DNA from: Lodderomyces elongisporus
Taxonomy: Eukaryota > Ascomycota > Pichiomycetes > Serinales > Debaryomycetaceae
Direction of reading: 5' to 3'
Assembly (NCBI RefSeq): GCF_030384665.1
Contig: NC_083675.1
Coordinates: forward strand, 1,732,001 to 1,796,000
DNA length: 64,000 nt
Every line of letters begins with the position of its first letter. Position 1 is the first letter of the stretch. Under the pieces are notes generated by a model, which saw only the letters and a list, made by a program, of their open reading frames with translations, was not told the DNA's origin and ran no database searches. Positions 1 through 9,858 of the stretch are shown here, piece after piece. Position numbers and translations under genes: made by a program.

Positions 1-1
1 A

Positions 2-1087
2 ATCGAAAAGGAAAACGACAATGAGAACGATAGTAAAATTGATGAGAAAATTGAGATGGAAAGGAAACAAGAGGCAAAGAACAGCAAAGAAGAAAACAAA
101 GATCCTTTATTTGTTGCTAACAAGGAGGAAACTATACCAGTTGATATTGACGAGGACGAGGAAATATTATTGCTTGCGCAAGAGCACTTTGCAAAGATAA
201 GATCTCCGTACAAATTGGATACAGTAATTTTGACTGAGGATCATACAAATAAAGGTTTACGATTACGAATGAGCGATGAGGGAAAGAAGGAGGATAGCAA
301 AAACGAGAATAGGGATAAAAAAATAAAGGATGGTTTTTTAACAAAAATTCAACTGGTGCAACATCAGGATATTGTTGATAATTCGACCTTTGTTTCCAAA
401 ACCTCATCCTCATCTTCTTCCTCATCCTCATCCTCATCTTCATCTTCTTCGAGCGCTGGTGTGACAAAATTGCAGAATATATCTGAAGATATCTTAAAGG
501 ACAATAAAACAGCAAGAATACCTGCTTTGTCACAACATGGTACTTCTGCTCTAGCTTCAATTGATGCAACAAGAGGGACATCTTCAAGGCAAGAAAATGT
601 CCCGGACAACGTCTCGGACAACATTCTGGAAGATATTTTGGATATGACCGAGCCATTGGCTATGAACTCATCGTTAACCGATGCTCGAAATGAATCCAAT
701 CGTGATGCTCACTATGACCAAAAGAACATTGTCAATAAAGAAAATAAAGAAGTAGAACAGGCTTCGCGTAGTCCAGAGGGTACAGCGGATCTCATGATGT
801 TGGTATTACAGCGCAAAGAGTCTTTAGAGACAAGTGCCAAAGAGCTTCGAGAGTTTGCAAACTCAGAATACGAACTACTGGATGATATTAATGGTGATTT
901 GACTAGATTTATTGCCGAGATGCCTGAAGACGAGGAGCAAATGACAATAAGGCAGTGGGTTGAGCATTGTGCAAATAATTGCCGCGATATTGTACAGCAA
1001 ACGTATTCAGAATTAAACCGGGCTATTTTGGCTGAGTATGATACTGCTATTAAAATGATAGAGTCAATTCCAAGCGAAGAAGAGTAA
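2..1087 (+). CDS. Bir1/survivin-like C-terminal part (5' truncated)
   Basis: The frame is open from base 2, upstream of the first ATG at 56, so the gene very probably starts before the window and only its C-terminal part is seen. The visible protein is acidic and disordered, with a serine run at about 403-450. It ends in a predicted long helix (last ~50 residues, starting near MTIRQWVEHC) preceded by another helical stretch. The spacing of hydrophobic residues and the length of the last helix resemble the C-terminal helix of survivin, which packs with INCENP and borealin in the chromosomal passenger complex. Yeast Bir1 keeps this part at its C-terminus after a long disordered linker, which fits. 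The BIR zinc domain would lie outside the window, so the name is an inference from the helix pattern only. Confidence 0.5.
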   Translation: MEKENDNENDSKIDEKIEMERKQEAKNSKEENKDPLFVANKEETIPVDIDEDEEILLLAQEHFAKIRSPYKLDTVILTEDHTNKGLRLRMSDEGKKEDSKNENRDKKIKDGFLTKIQLVQHQDIVDNSTFVSKTSSSSSSSSSSSSSSSSSAGVTKLQNISEDILKDNKTARIPALSQHGTSALASIDATRGTSSRQENVPDNVSDNILEDILDMTEPLAMNSSLTDARNESNRDAHYDQKNIVNKENKEVEQASRSPEGTADLMMLVLQRKESLETSAKELREFANSEYELLDDINGDLTRFIAEMPEDEEQMTIRQWVEHCANNCRDIVQQTYSELNRAILAEYDTAIKMIESIPSEEE

Positions 1088-1764
1088 GAAGAAAAAAAAA
1101 AAACAAAAAAATGCTGGCACAATTAAGGCAATACGAAGTATTATAAACAACTTTGATATTGGCTTTACTAAAGTGGATTAAAGTCGATCATTATGTGAAT
1201 CCTAAAAACTTTGAGTGTGGAAAATGTTAGAAGTTCTTTACTTTCGTTTTTTTTCTTTCTTTCTTTCTTTTGTATTTTTCTTTTAGTTTCTTTTATTACA
1301 AAACGCAATTTTTATTTGACTTCACTTGACTTCTTTAATAATTTTGAATTAATTCACTTTTTAATTTTTTTATTTATTTTTTTTTTTCTATTTTTGCTCT
1401 CTCTCTTTTTCTCTCTCTTTTTAATTTTTTTTTTCTTTATTTTTTTTTTTTAATTTTTGGGAATAAAAAAAATATTATATTGTAATAATCACATCGACAC
1501 CTTTGTGATACATTTCCATCCGTCATTTCTGTCCGTGATTGATTTTATCTCACTTATCAACGATCCACCACTTCAGCCACAGAGTTTGCTATTAGACCTC
1601 ACATTAGAGTTGCACCAAGATCAAGGTGCTTTGATATGTTACAAAGAGCAATAGACAGAATTGTGACTTAGAGATTCCAAAAAAAAAAAGAATATAAAGA
1701 ATTAGAGAATTAAAGAATTAGAGTGATACAAGCGATAGAGTGTTAAAGAAGCTCAAGGAAAACA
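1088..1764. other. intergenic: 3' end of first gene and SAPS-gene promoter
   Basis: Tandem gap between two plus-strand genes. It contains a long T-rich and CT-rich strand bias from about 1240 to 1455 and an A/G-rich leader just before the ATG at 1765. I see no gene or specific factor site here. Confidence 0.6.
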
Positions 1765-3496
1765 ATGTCGTTCTGGCCATTCAACAATTCTTTCAACAAC
1801 AACAATGCATTACTGAAGTTCTTGGACTCAGTACATGATCTCTCTTTGGTCACTATTGAGGATATGACCAAGGATCCGACATTGATGCAAGAGATTATTA
1901 ACGAACTACACAATATCAAAGGTCATTACAATAATGCAAAGAATGGCAGTTTCCAATTTCTGCCGACAGGTGCAGAAAATGGCTCAGATTCTGCCTCGTT
2001 CACGTCTTCAACTGATAATAGCAATTCCAACTCAACAAAGGAGATCAAGGATGGGAAATTGATTGAGTTGCTTATACAGCCCCACATTTTACGAGGCTTT
2101 ATTGTTATTCTCGAAGAAAGTGTTGAATTTTTTCATCAATTGCGTATTAAAGAAGAAGAAAAGATTGTAAATTCAATTGAAGAGAATAATCCAACTACAG
2201 ACATTGAGGAGAATGACGAAATGGAGGAGGCAAAAACTGAGGTGGAAACACCGGATGAAAAGTTTAGAAAGTGCGTGCAAAGCGCGGCTGATATTTTGGC
2301 CATTGACATGTGGATCATTTCAAACAGAATAATTGAAACACCAGGAATCATGGATGAATTGTGGCTGCTTTTGAAATTACCCAACCTCCATGAAAACTCA
2401 CCAACTGTTCCGTACTTGGTGCGCATTTTGGACCAATTGCTTGATTTAAACAGCATCGAGTTGTTAAACTATGTAAGGCGACAAGAGAACTTGGTCGACA
2501 CATTCTTGGACAAGATTGAAGTACCAGCCATAATGGATTTTTTCTTTCGGATCATACAAACTGACAAGCCAGATTCACCAACAGGGATTTTGGAGACGAT
2601 TGCCCTGCAGGGCGTAATCAAAAAATTAATAGAAATATTGAAGCCACAATCAGAAACACAATTTGAAAATACACCATATATTCCAGACCATCAGCAATAT
2701 TTTAGACAAAGCTCGGCCACAGATTTCTTGAAAGCGTTGGTGACGATATCGTCAAATGCCGCGTTAGCTGTCGTGATGGAAACCAATATAGGACCAAATC
2801 AACTCACTCGCGAATTGGTCACACCTGAAATTGTTAATACAATAATCCACGATATTATGCTCAAAAAAGTTAAAGATAAAGATGGTAAAATTCAAACAAA
2901 TAAGCATGGGATCAATAATTGCGTTAGCATTATTATTGAGTTAATTAGAAAGAACAATTCAGACTATGATCTCAATTGCGGATCATATAGCTCAATGCTT
3001 CAAACTGGAGATGGCACGCCTGGAGAAGTAAACTCTTTTGTAATGTTTCAGTGGCTAAAAGACTTTGAGCAAAATCCGCCAAGCCAAAGAGATCCGATAT
3101 ATTTGGGGGATATGTTGCAATTGTTTTCTGAAAACTTGTCAAATTTCCAAGAATTGCTCGAGATTGAGCCTATACCACCATCAAAAGTACAGACTGATAT
3201 ACTCGGATTTACAAGGTTCAAAATCTCGGAGCTAATAGCTGAGCTCCTTCACTGTTCTAATATGATCTTGTTGAATTCTAAAAAGATTCGCCGAATCATT
3301 CGCATTCGAGATCAAATACGATCTCAGCAAAGCAAGCGGTTGCGCAAGGCTTTGGAAGACAAAATTGCATTTAAAGAAACAAATGCAGCAGATATCCATG
3401 ATGTAACTTTAGGGTTGGATGATGTTTCATTAGATGATGTCCACTTTGACACACATTTGCATAATAATAACGTTCACGACGATGAGAGACACGGCA

Positions 3497-3533
<37 letters not shown>

Positions 3534-4734
3534 GGAGGGAGAAAAAGAAAAAGAAGAAAAAGAAGAAGAAGAAAAAGAAGGAGAGGAAGAAAATCATAGC
3601 AATATAAACAATCATGATGATGTCGATAAAGCTGGTGATGAACGAAGAGGAGATGAGAATAGTTTGCTGCACGATGTCCCCACCCCAAACTCCGTGTCCA
3701 ATTCAACTTCGGCTCTTCTTAAAGATTTAGAATTGACAGAGGACTCTGAAGATGAAGAACCTTCTATTTCTCCAGAAAATCCGTTTGTGTGCACTGACAG
3801 AGATGCCGCAATAAGGCTGGATCCTTGTGTTGGCGATTACTTCAAAATCAAATTAATTGATCTGAACATCTTGGCTAATATTGTCAGCAAATTCACCAAA
3901 TACGAGTGGAACAATTTTTTCCACAATGTTGTGTTTGATTTGATTCAACAGATTTTCAACGGAAAGTTAAATTCATACAACTCTTATTTGATTGTTGAGT
4001 TGTTCAAGACAGATAAATGCGACTTGACAGGAGTAATTGCTCGCTCATTTGAAATAGAAATTGAGCCACGACCAGGCTACATGGGTCATTTAATTTTGAT
4101 TGGAGAAGAAATTGTCAAGTTTACCTCATTGTATAAACCTGACCTCATTTCACCCGTTATAGTTGAAGCTGTATCGAACCAACGATGGATTTGGTTTATT
4201 AATGAAGTCTTGTCAAAGACCAGAGAGATCTACAATGTAGTCTTGGGAGCTGATAATGGTGACGAAGATACTGATTATGGGTTTGATACTTCTACCGTGG
4301 GATATCTTGACGCAGATGAGCCAAAGAAGATTATTCTTGGCGATTCGTCAAATCATGACGAATTTGTTAGAGATAACACCGACTCAAGTCTAAACGGAGG
4401 TTTTAATACAGACAAAAATGCAAATGGAAACGCAATTTCAGATGAAAATGCAAATGCAAACACTAAGACAAATAAAGACAAGGACGAAGATGAAGATATG
4501 TATATGGATGTCGGGCCAAGAGTTGCCGATGTTGAAGTGGGCAGGATGACGCCGGATGGAAATTTGAGCAAACACAAGATGCTTGAAGATGACGACGAGG
4601 ATGACATGCTCCATAGTGAACATGCAAAGTATGATGAGGATTTATCGGGAAGTTCTTCTGAAGAAGATGATGAAGATGAGGAAGATGATGACGCAAGTAA
4701 TGAGTTACGTAGAGTTTCTAAACACACTGAATAG
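1765..4734 (+). CDS. SAPS-domain protein, Sit4 phosphatase-associated (Sap155/Sap190 type)
   Basis: 989 codons from an ATG in an A-rich context. The N-terminus (MSFWPFNN) and the following helical-repeat region, with LLIQPHILRGF and later MDELW and KLPNL stretches, are typical of the SAPS family. These proteins bind the PP2A-like phosphatase Sit4 (human PP6) and direct it in TOR/nutrient signalling and G1 progression. The conserved part runs to about residue 535 and resumes from about 680 to 830. Between them lies a disordered acidic insert (about 570-640) that includes an 11-Asp run at 3499-3531 followed by Glu/Lys repeats. The C-terminus (about 850-989) is also acidic and Asn/Asp-rich. I cannot tell which of the yeast SAP paralogues is the orthologue. 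Confidence 0.85.
3499..3531 (+). repeat. (GAT)11 microsatellite coding poly-Asp
   Basis: Eleven perfect in-frame GAT codons, followed by GAG/GAA/AAA-rich DNA coding Glu and Lys. It lies in the linker between the two conserved parts of the SAPS protein, so length changes of whole codons should be tolerated. Confidence 0.95.
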
Positions 4735-4842
4735 ACTTGAAATTTTCTCGTTTTTTATAAACTATTGCTCCTGTTGCTCCTGTTGCTCCTATTACTACTA
4801 TTACTACTATTATTCCTCCTCCTCCTCCTCCTACTATTACAA

Positions 4843-5754
4843 CTATTGTTTCTTCTTTCTACTGTAGACTACTTTACCATTTGCCAATTCCATTTTCTTT
4901 CCCCCTTTCTGCTTTTTTTTCTGCTTCACATCATGTATTTTCTCCTCTTCTCCTTCTGGTGAACCTTGCGGCTGCACAAAAGAGACTGTAGTATCAATTG
5001 GTTTGAAAATTTTTCCAAATGTCAAATTGTACAACTTGGCTGGGAGTTTGAAAAAGAGCGTGTCTTTGAATACAGGGTTGAGGTTGATACTTTTTTCTTC
5101 GATTAAGTGAAGTTCTTCTCCATCCTCAACAAAAACGTCACCAGTATTCTTCACCACAAAAACCTTTCCAGTTGATTCATTGGTGAGTTTCCTATCGGAC
5201 CCGTCCAAAGGTGGGATTAGTGATCCACCCCATGCCTGTGTCTTTATTTCGTTTTTGAGATTAGCAATTCTCTTATAATCCTGTTTTCTATTTATTTTCA
5301 AAGCAAAATAATGCAACGTGCTTACGAGGAAATAAACAACAAGTATTGTGAATATCAAGCCAGGACGGAATTTTGAGTAATAATAGCCAGTACCTTTCCA
5401 TCTTGGGAATCCTTTTGCATAAAAATAATCGTAACGCCTTTTTCTAGATTGATCTGATAATATGTCTGCCACCAAAGACAACCGAGCAAACTTCTCTTCC
5501 GCCTGTTTTTTAGCTTTCCTCGATGCAGACGAAAACTTATCAGGGTGCAATCTCTTGGAAAGTTTCCTATAAGCCTTTTTAATTTCCAATGGTGTTGATT
5601 TTGGTCCATTCTCGAGCTTTAGCCAACTGTAGAATGTGGTACTAGCACCTAAATCTTGTTGAATCTTATCATTTAACTTGAAGATCTCATAATCTTCAGC
5701 GCTCCAGGCCAAACAGACACCAAGAAAGAGAAACAATAAGTAAATTCCTTTCAT
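4843..5754 (-). CDS. ERJ5: ER membrane J-domain co-chaperone Erj5
   Basis: 303 residues, close to the 295 of S. cerevisiae Erj5. Residues 1-19 form a signal peptide (LLFLFLGVCLAWS). A J domain follows at about 40-115, with the HPD motif inside KRLHPDKFS, and one hydrophobic segment at about 130-152 is a transmembrane helix. The C-terminal half is hydrophilic and ends in a Lys-rich tail. Family knowledge: Erj5 is a type I ER membrane J protein that stimulates Kar2/BiP and supports ER folding capacity. The gene converges on the SAPS gene, with about 108 bases between the stops, and shares its upstream region with the divergent dehydratase-family gene. Confidence 0.88.
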   Translation of the reverse strand: MKGIYLLFLFLGVCLAWSAEDYEIFKLNDKIQQDLGASTTFYSWLKLENGPKSTPLEIKKAYRKLSKRLHPDKFSSASRKAKKQAEEKFARLSLVADILSDQSRKRRYDYFYAKGFPRWKGTGYYYSKFRPGLIFTILVVYFLVSTLHYFALKINRKQDYKRIANLKNEIKTQAWGGSLIPPLDGSDRKLTNESTGKVFVVKNTGDVFVEDGEELHLIEEKSINLNPVFKDTLFFKLPAKLYNLTFGKIFKPIDTTVSFVQPQGSPEGEEEKIHDVKQKKKQKGGKKMELANGKVVYSRKKKQ

Positions 5755-6010
5755 AGAATTAATGATCTCTTATTTCGTATCAACAAAACTCTAAAATATG
5801 AAATGAAAAAAATTGAAGAACAAATATAGAAAAGACAGGAAAATAAAATTTAATTTAAAATTTCAATATAGAAAGGGGAAAAATCTACATCAACGCTACA
5901 CCAAACAAGCTGCTACTCGATGTCACAGAATACAAGAGACAAAAATAATAGTAATAATAATAAAAAAATTGCATTCCTCATTTAAAATGTCCCGCGCGTC
6001 GAGCATGATT

Positions 6011-6020
6011 TCACGTGTCG
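6011..6020. promoter_or_regulatory. TCACGTGTCG E-box-like element
   Basis: CACGTG core at 6012-6017. Such a core can be read by bHLH factors such as Cbf1. With its GTGTCG flank it also resembles the Hac1 unfolded-protein-response element core CAGCGTGTC without the spacer base, which would suit the ER gene ERJ5. The reading is an inference from sequence alone. Confidence 0.4.
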
Positions 6021-6046
6021 CAATTCTTGGAACAGAGTGTAAAATT

Positions 6047-6068
6047 CGTTACGTTACGTTACGTTACG
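6047..6068. repeat. CGTTA pentanucleotide repeat
   Basis: About four tandem CGTTA units, followed by two degenerate copies up to about 6080. It is a short microsatellite in the shared promoter. Confidence 0.8.
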
Positions 6069-6428
6069 CAACGATACGTTGAGGTATAAGGTATTGAATA
6101 ACTTGAACAGGAACTGAGATCCAACTACCATCCCATTACCACCATCACCACTATTACTACCACTATCATTTTAATTTTTTTTGTTATTGTATTCTTTTTT
6201 TTTTGAGGCAGTGCAATAACTTTTTGATCTTGAATCAGCAATTGCAAAAACCACACCCATATTGGAGATATATACTTATTTAAAGAGAGATAAAGAAAAT
6301 TAAGAAAAGGATTAGCTAATTGTTAATCGCCAATTATCATCCAACTGTCCCATCACAAATCAAAAGTCTTCCATAATTAGAAAAGAATTATAATTTTTTT
6401 TTTCAGCATTTGCTCTTTTACAACGTCA

Positions 6429-7112
6429 ATGCAACCACTCACTTTTGATAAAAAGCTTACATATTTTTTCAATGTGGTTAGTGCTACATTGTGGTTTTGC
6501 TGTTTTGCTCGGTTCTTGATTTTACTTCCGTTGGTAGGGCGCCGTTTCTTACCTGGTGGCATTGCGGATTTTTTCCATGTTTGCTCCCTTTTCCCATTGA
6601 TTGGAGCAGTATTGTTGATTGTGCTAGGCCATAAAAGTGTTTCATCATCAATTTGGTCAATTACCGGTGGTCTTAAAATGGCTTGGATCTGTTATGGTGT
6701 GATTTTTCCTCACCCAAAGATTGCCAAACATACGACTTATTCAATATTAATCACAGCATGGTGTACCCAATATCTTACTCATTTCACTTATTATGCATTC
6801 AGAGTCAGGATGAGATACTCACCAGCATTATTGCGCTGGTTTGAGTTTAACAATTTCTACCTCACTTTCCCATTGCAAACGGCGGCAGAAATGCTGATGC
6901 TTTTCTTGAGCTTGGCGTTTGTTGAAGAAGGCTCCTATTACGAAGGGGTACTCAAGGCTGCGTTCATTAGCTATATCCCAGTGGCATATTTTACATGGGG
7001 TCACCTTAAAAGAAGAAGAATAGCACACACGACGGTGAGAGCAACATCGACTCAATCAGATGATTTAAGTATACCACCAGTAACTAGCGAGCAACTGGTA
7101 AACCAACAGTGA
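6429..7112 (+). CDS. HACD/Phs1-family membrane protein with altered active site
   Basis: 227 residues, near the 217 of yeast Phs1, with about six hydrophobic segments and a basic cytosolic tail after HLKRRR. Anchors of the 3-hydroxyacyl-CoA dehydratase (PTPLA/HACD) family are visible: an FNVVSATLW start, an LLIVLG stretch, an AW-containing helix followed by YYAF, and RW..F..FY..FP......E. Phs1 removes water from 3-hydroxyacyl-CoA in very-long-chain fatty acid elongation in the ER, using a Tyr and a Glu seven residues apart (YP......E). Here the Glu is present but the Tyr position is Phe (LTFP). The usual TE..R of the preceding helix reads QY..H, and the Gly after YP is also lost. The fold assignment is fairly safe; catalytic activity is doubtful. 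It may be a divergent paralogue of a true PHS1 elsewhere. Confidence 0.7.
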   Translation: MQPLTFDKKLTYFFNVVSATLWFCCFARFLILLPLVGRRFLPGGIADFFHVCSLFPLIGAVLLIVLGHKSVSSSIWSITGGLKMAWICYGVIFPHPKIAKHTTYSILITAWCTQYLTHFTYYAFRVRMRYSPALLRWFEFNNFYLTFPLQTAAEMLMLFLSLAFVEEGSYYEGVLKAAFISYIPVAYFTWGHLKRRRIAHTTVRATSTQSDDLSIPPVTSEQLVNQQ

Positions 7113-7469
7113 TGAAGGGGGAAACTACATAGACTAGATCTAGAGCTTTACACTTTATAGATTGTATCATTACCTTTCTGAGGTACAGCATAGAATATTA
7201 CAGCATAGCACAGTATAGTTATAATATAGCAGCTTTATAGTGTTGCAAGGTACTTGAAGTGGCTTTCCAAAAGAAAAAAGATGAAAAAAGATGAAAAAAA
7301 AAAAATCTGGTAGGATCACCAAGTTGCGGCTTTGTGCGTAAAACATTAAATTTTTTTCTTCTTCTTCTTTTCTCTCTCTAAGGGTTAATAGTATTAGAAC
7401 AGAATACTATTTCAACTGTAGTCTTGACTCATCCGGCAAACATTCTCCCAATCCATATAAGACGACAAC
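7113..7469. other. intergenic before MRPL44
   Basis: A 357-base tandem gap. It holds repeated AGCATAG-like short words near 7190-7215, an A-run near 7290 and a TTC-rich tract near 7350-7375, then the MRPL44 leader. No further feature is supported. Confidence 0.5.
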
Positions 7470-7745
7470 ATGATTACTAAATACTTTGCAAATGTGCTGG
7501 TGAAATTCAACCCGTTCTCACCTGCGGCAAAAAGTTCAAGATTATTCCTAGCTAGAGTACCAGCAAGTGCAAAATTAAACTACAAGATCTTGGATAAAGA
7601 AACTGACATACCTGAAATCAAAGTCGAGTTTAAAGATAAACATGTCATGACTGCTAACCCAGCAGAGATGAGCCTAGAAGAGCTTAAGGAACATTTTAAT
7701 AGTCATTCGAGGAGGTTATCGATTAAGGATGCTATTATGGAATAA
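7470..7745 (+). CDS. MRPL44: mitochondrial large-subunit ribosomal protein mL53 (Mrpl44)
   Basis: 91 residues beginning MITKYFANV and continuing with KFNPFSPAAKSSRLFLA, the characteristic N-terminus of fungal Mrpl44/mL53, at a similar length to the yeast protein (98 residues). The protein is a component of the mitochondrial 54S ribosomal subunit. The third codon of the VLV motif is a CTG, so the residue is probably Ser rather than Leu in this organism. The ATG is the only reasonable start. It converges with the DXO-family gene, leaving about 200 bases between the stops. Confidence 0.88.
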   Translation: MITKYFANVLVKFNPFSPAAKSSRLFLARVPASAKLNYKILDKETDIPEIKVEFKDKHVMTANPAEMSLEELKEHFNSHSRRLSIKDAIME

Positions 7746-7943
7746 GGATTCATATTCTTTCTTCTTTCTTTCATTCACTGTTTTTTTTTTTGTTCAATTC
7801 ACTTGCTCACATATATACATGTACATATATCAAGGTGAGAGAGAGAGAGAGAGGAAAAGGAAAAGAGATAGGCAGAGGTGTTATGGCAGGTGCTTATTTT
7901 AGATTGGCTATAATAAATATAAAGATATTAACAACGTCGTTAG

Positions 7944-9404
7944 TCACAGCGGAGTAGTGTTTATAAAATCTTGAAACCACTTTGGGACAAAAGTGTTGAG
8001 AATTGTACTGGATTCGCTTTCCAGCACAGGTTTCAAAACTAAACTCGAGTCCACAAACTCTCTTGTTCTTTGAAAGCATAATTTAAAAACCCGAGGATTA
8101 TCTTTGTTGTTGTCATTATCGTCATCCATCGTAGATAACCAATGTAACACATGTCTATACCAATGGAAAATATGCTTTGTATTAAATGAATAACCGTTTC
8201 CAAAAGGTATCGGTGATGCTCTTAACGTATTCACCAAGTCACGCTCTGAATACGTTTTCATCGAAGCCAATTTGCAATCGGCAGATCTAAACCCAATAAC
8301 AGAATTTTTGCATGATATGAATTTATTCTGACAGTACAAAGCCATCAATTTACGCAGAAACTTGTTAATGGTCTTTGCTTTATCATCCAGTAGAATTGAG
8401 TGTGTCTTTAGTTCAACGTAGTTGGCTAGGCCTGGCACATTGTCTACAGCACAGTCAACTTCTGCGGTGTATACCACGGGAATGCCGTTGACTTTGTGTT
8501 TTACTACTGTGTAGAACTTTGAGAATACAGATGAAGTAGTCAGAGTTTGAGAAGTGGTTATAATTTCTTCGAACTTAAATCCGCAATACTGCAACAACTC
8601 TAGACGTCGAATATTGTCAGCACTTCGTGCTTCTGTTTCAACAAGGCTGTGATTAACACTTTGATGATTGCTTTGGTGGTTATTTTGATGATTATTTTGG
8701 TGATTATTTTGGTGGTTATTTTGGTGGTTATTTTGGTGGTTATTTTGATGATCGTTTTCTTGATCATCTCCATGACTACTTTCTGCGTTTATTTCATCTT
8801 TAAATCTCCAATCGTAAACAAAGAAGATCAAACCCTTCCAGTAAATAACATTGAATGCTACCGGTTGGTTATCGAGTAAAATGCCCATCAACTTTGATAG
8901 GTGTCGTCGTGTAGTGATGAACTTCAAGTCAGTCATCAGTAGAAGCTTATTAGCAACCAGGTACTGAATACTTCCGAGCACATCATCGAGCAGATATATT
9001 TCCATTTGAGACGGTCTAGTATAATTACTGTTGAATCCCTTCTTCAAATCTGCACCAATAGTGGGCGGACCCTTTTCATTTCTGTTTGGACAAGCATTTG
9101 CATTAGCTTTCTTCTTTGTCCTATTTTTCCTTGTTCTATTTTTCTTTGTCAGATGCAGGTGTGATGTTCTATTGTTATTATCAATGCGTATTTTGATTAC
9201 ACTGAGCCCACTAATGTCGTTATATTTCAATTGGTGCGATGTTTTGGTGTAGTGACAGATCTCCTCAGGTTCTTCATTGAAAATCTCACTTGAAGTCAAC
9301 AATGGCGTATCAGAAATATTGTCACTGCCATTACTACTATTTTGTATAGTGTTCTCGGATTTCAAAATCTCTCGAAAGAAAGAAAGTGGTTGTTGTTGCA
9401 TCAT
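7944..9404 (-). CDS. DXO/Rai1-family decapping nuclease
   Basis: 486 residues. The family's active-site motifs are all visible: GFKFE (about 280), EVD inside TAEVDCAVD (about 316), ELK inside VELKT (about 330) and GFR inside GFRSAD (about 372). Rai1/Dxo1 enzymes remove incomplete or NAD caps from RNA and, in the Dxo1 type, also degrade 5'-3'. Rai1 partners the exonuclease Rat1. The protein is about 100 residues longer than Rai1. The excess is a basic, disordered N-terminal region (about 85-115, KKNRTRK-like) and a His/Gln/Asn repeat at about 217-248 placed between conserved blocks. Two in-frame ATGs open the gene. I cannot decide between Rai1 and Dxo1; the divergence slightly favours Dxo1. 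Confidence 0.78.
   Translation of the reverse strand: MMQQQPLSFFREILKSENTIQNSSNGSDNISDTPLLTSSEIFNEEPEEICHYTKTSHQLKYNDISGLSVIKIRIDNNNRTSHLHLTKKNRTRKNRTKKKANANACPNRNEKGPPTIGADLKKGFNSNYTRPSQMEIYLLDDVLGSIQYLVANKLLLMTDLKFITTRRHLSKLMGILLDNQPVAFNVIYWKGLIFFVYDWRFKDEINAESSHGDDQENDHQNNHQNNHQNNHQNNHQNNHQNNHQSNHQSVNHSLVETEARSADNIRRLELLQYCGFKFEEIITTSQTLTTSSVFSKFYTVVKHKVNGIPVVYTAEVDCAVDNVPGLANYVELKTHSILLDDKAKTINKFLRKLMALYCQNKFISCKNSVIGFRSADCKLASMKTYSERDLVNTLRASPIPFGNGYSFNTKHIFHWYRHVLHWLSTMDDDNDNNKDNPRVFKLCFQRTREFVDSSLVLKPVLESESSTILNTFVPKWFQDFINTTPL
8661..8755 (-). repeat. 12-bp minisatellite coding HQNN repeats
   Basis: About seven to eight tandem copies of a 12-base unit (TGGTTATTTTGG on the plus strand, some with TGATTATTTTGG). 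It is in frame with the DXO-family gene and codes His-Gln-Asn-Asn. The near identity of the copies points to recent expansion. Confidence 0.9.
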
Positions 9405-9858
9405 TTGTTTCTATAATGTAGTGCTTGACAATATGCTGCTTGTATTTTTTTTTTTTTTTCAAAATAGATTTGAGATGTTTCAAAGTGAGATTTTGCAATT
9501 ACATACCTACATGTGAGTATATTAAGGTGGCTGTATTTTTGGACCCCCTTACAGCGCAAAACACGAGAGTAAAGAAATAAAAAAGTAAATAAATTAAATA
9601 AATAAATACATAGCTCAACTTTATTTTTAGTTGTTGCTGAATGGCTAAGGCTGTGGTTATCTCAACACGAGTTATTGATTATTTTTATATTCACGTTAGC
9701 TAGTCAATCAAGAGTTACAATGTTAGCTATATTCATAATTTTTTCTCACATTTATTATCAGTTTATTTATGTACTTATTTACTAATTTATTTGTTTCTTT
9801 GTCCATTCATTTATTCTCTCTTCTACGTTCCGTTGTTTGTTTTTGTCTTACATTTCCT
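9405..9858. other. intergenic: DXO-family promoter and FDH1 3' region
   Basis: A 454-base stretch upstream of the minus-strand DXO-family gene and downstream of FDH1. It holds an A/T-rich stretch with a 16-T run near 9446-9461 and repeated AAATAAAT words near 9578-9608. No gene is supported. Confidence 0.5.

Larger units (their letters stand above)
5755..6428. other. divergent promoter region, ERJ5 / dehydratase-family gene
   Basis: This 674-base head-to-head region feeds ERJ5 on the left and the gene at 6429 on the right. It holds a GC-richer island (about 5990-6075) with a CACGTG element and an ACGTT short repeat, then T-rich DNA (6170-6210) and an A-rich leader. No extra gene is supported. 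Confidence 0.6.

Noticed and set aside
1211..1453. Phe-rich plus-strand frame
   Set aside because: It is only the translation of a T-rich intergenic tract. The same holds for 23684-24131, 28895-29278, 31925-32173, 34475-34889 and 59684-60019.
3371..3706. Minus-strand frame with His and Phe runs opposite the SAPS gene
   Set aside because: It is the complement of the GAT/GAA repeats of a clear plus-strand gene. Similar mirror frames at 4353-4727, 16335-16993, 26037-26372 and 52399-52747 are rejected for the same reason.
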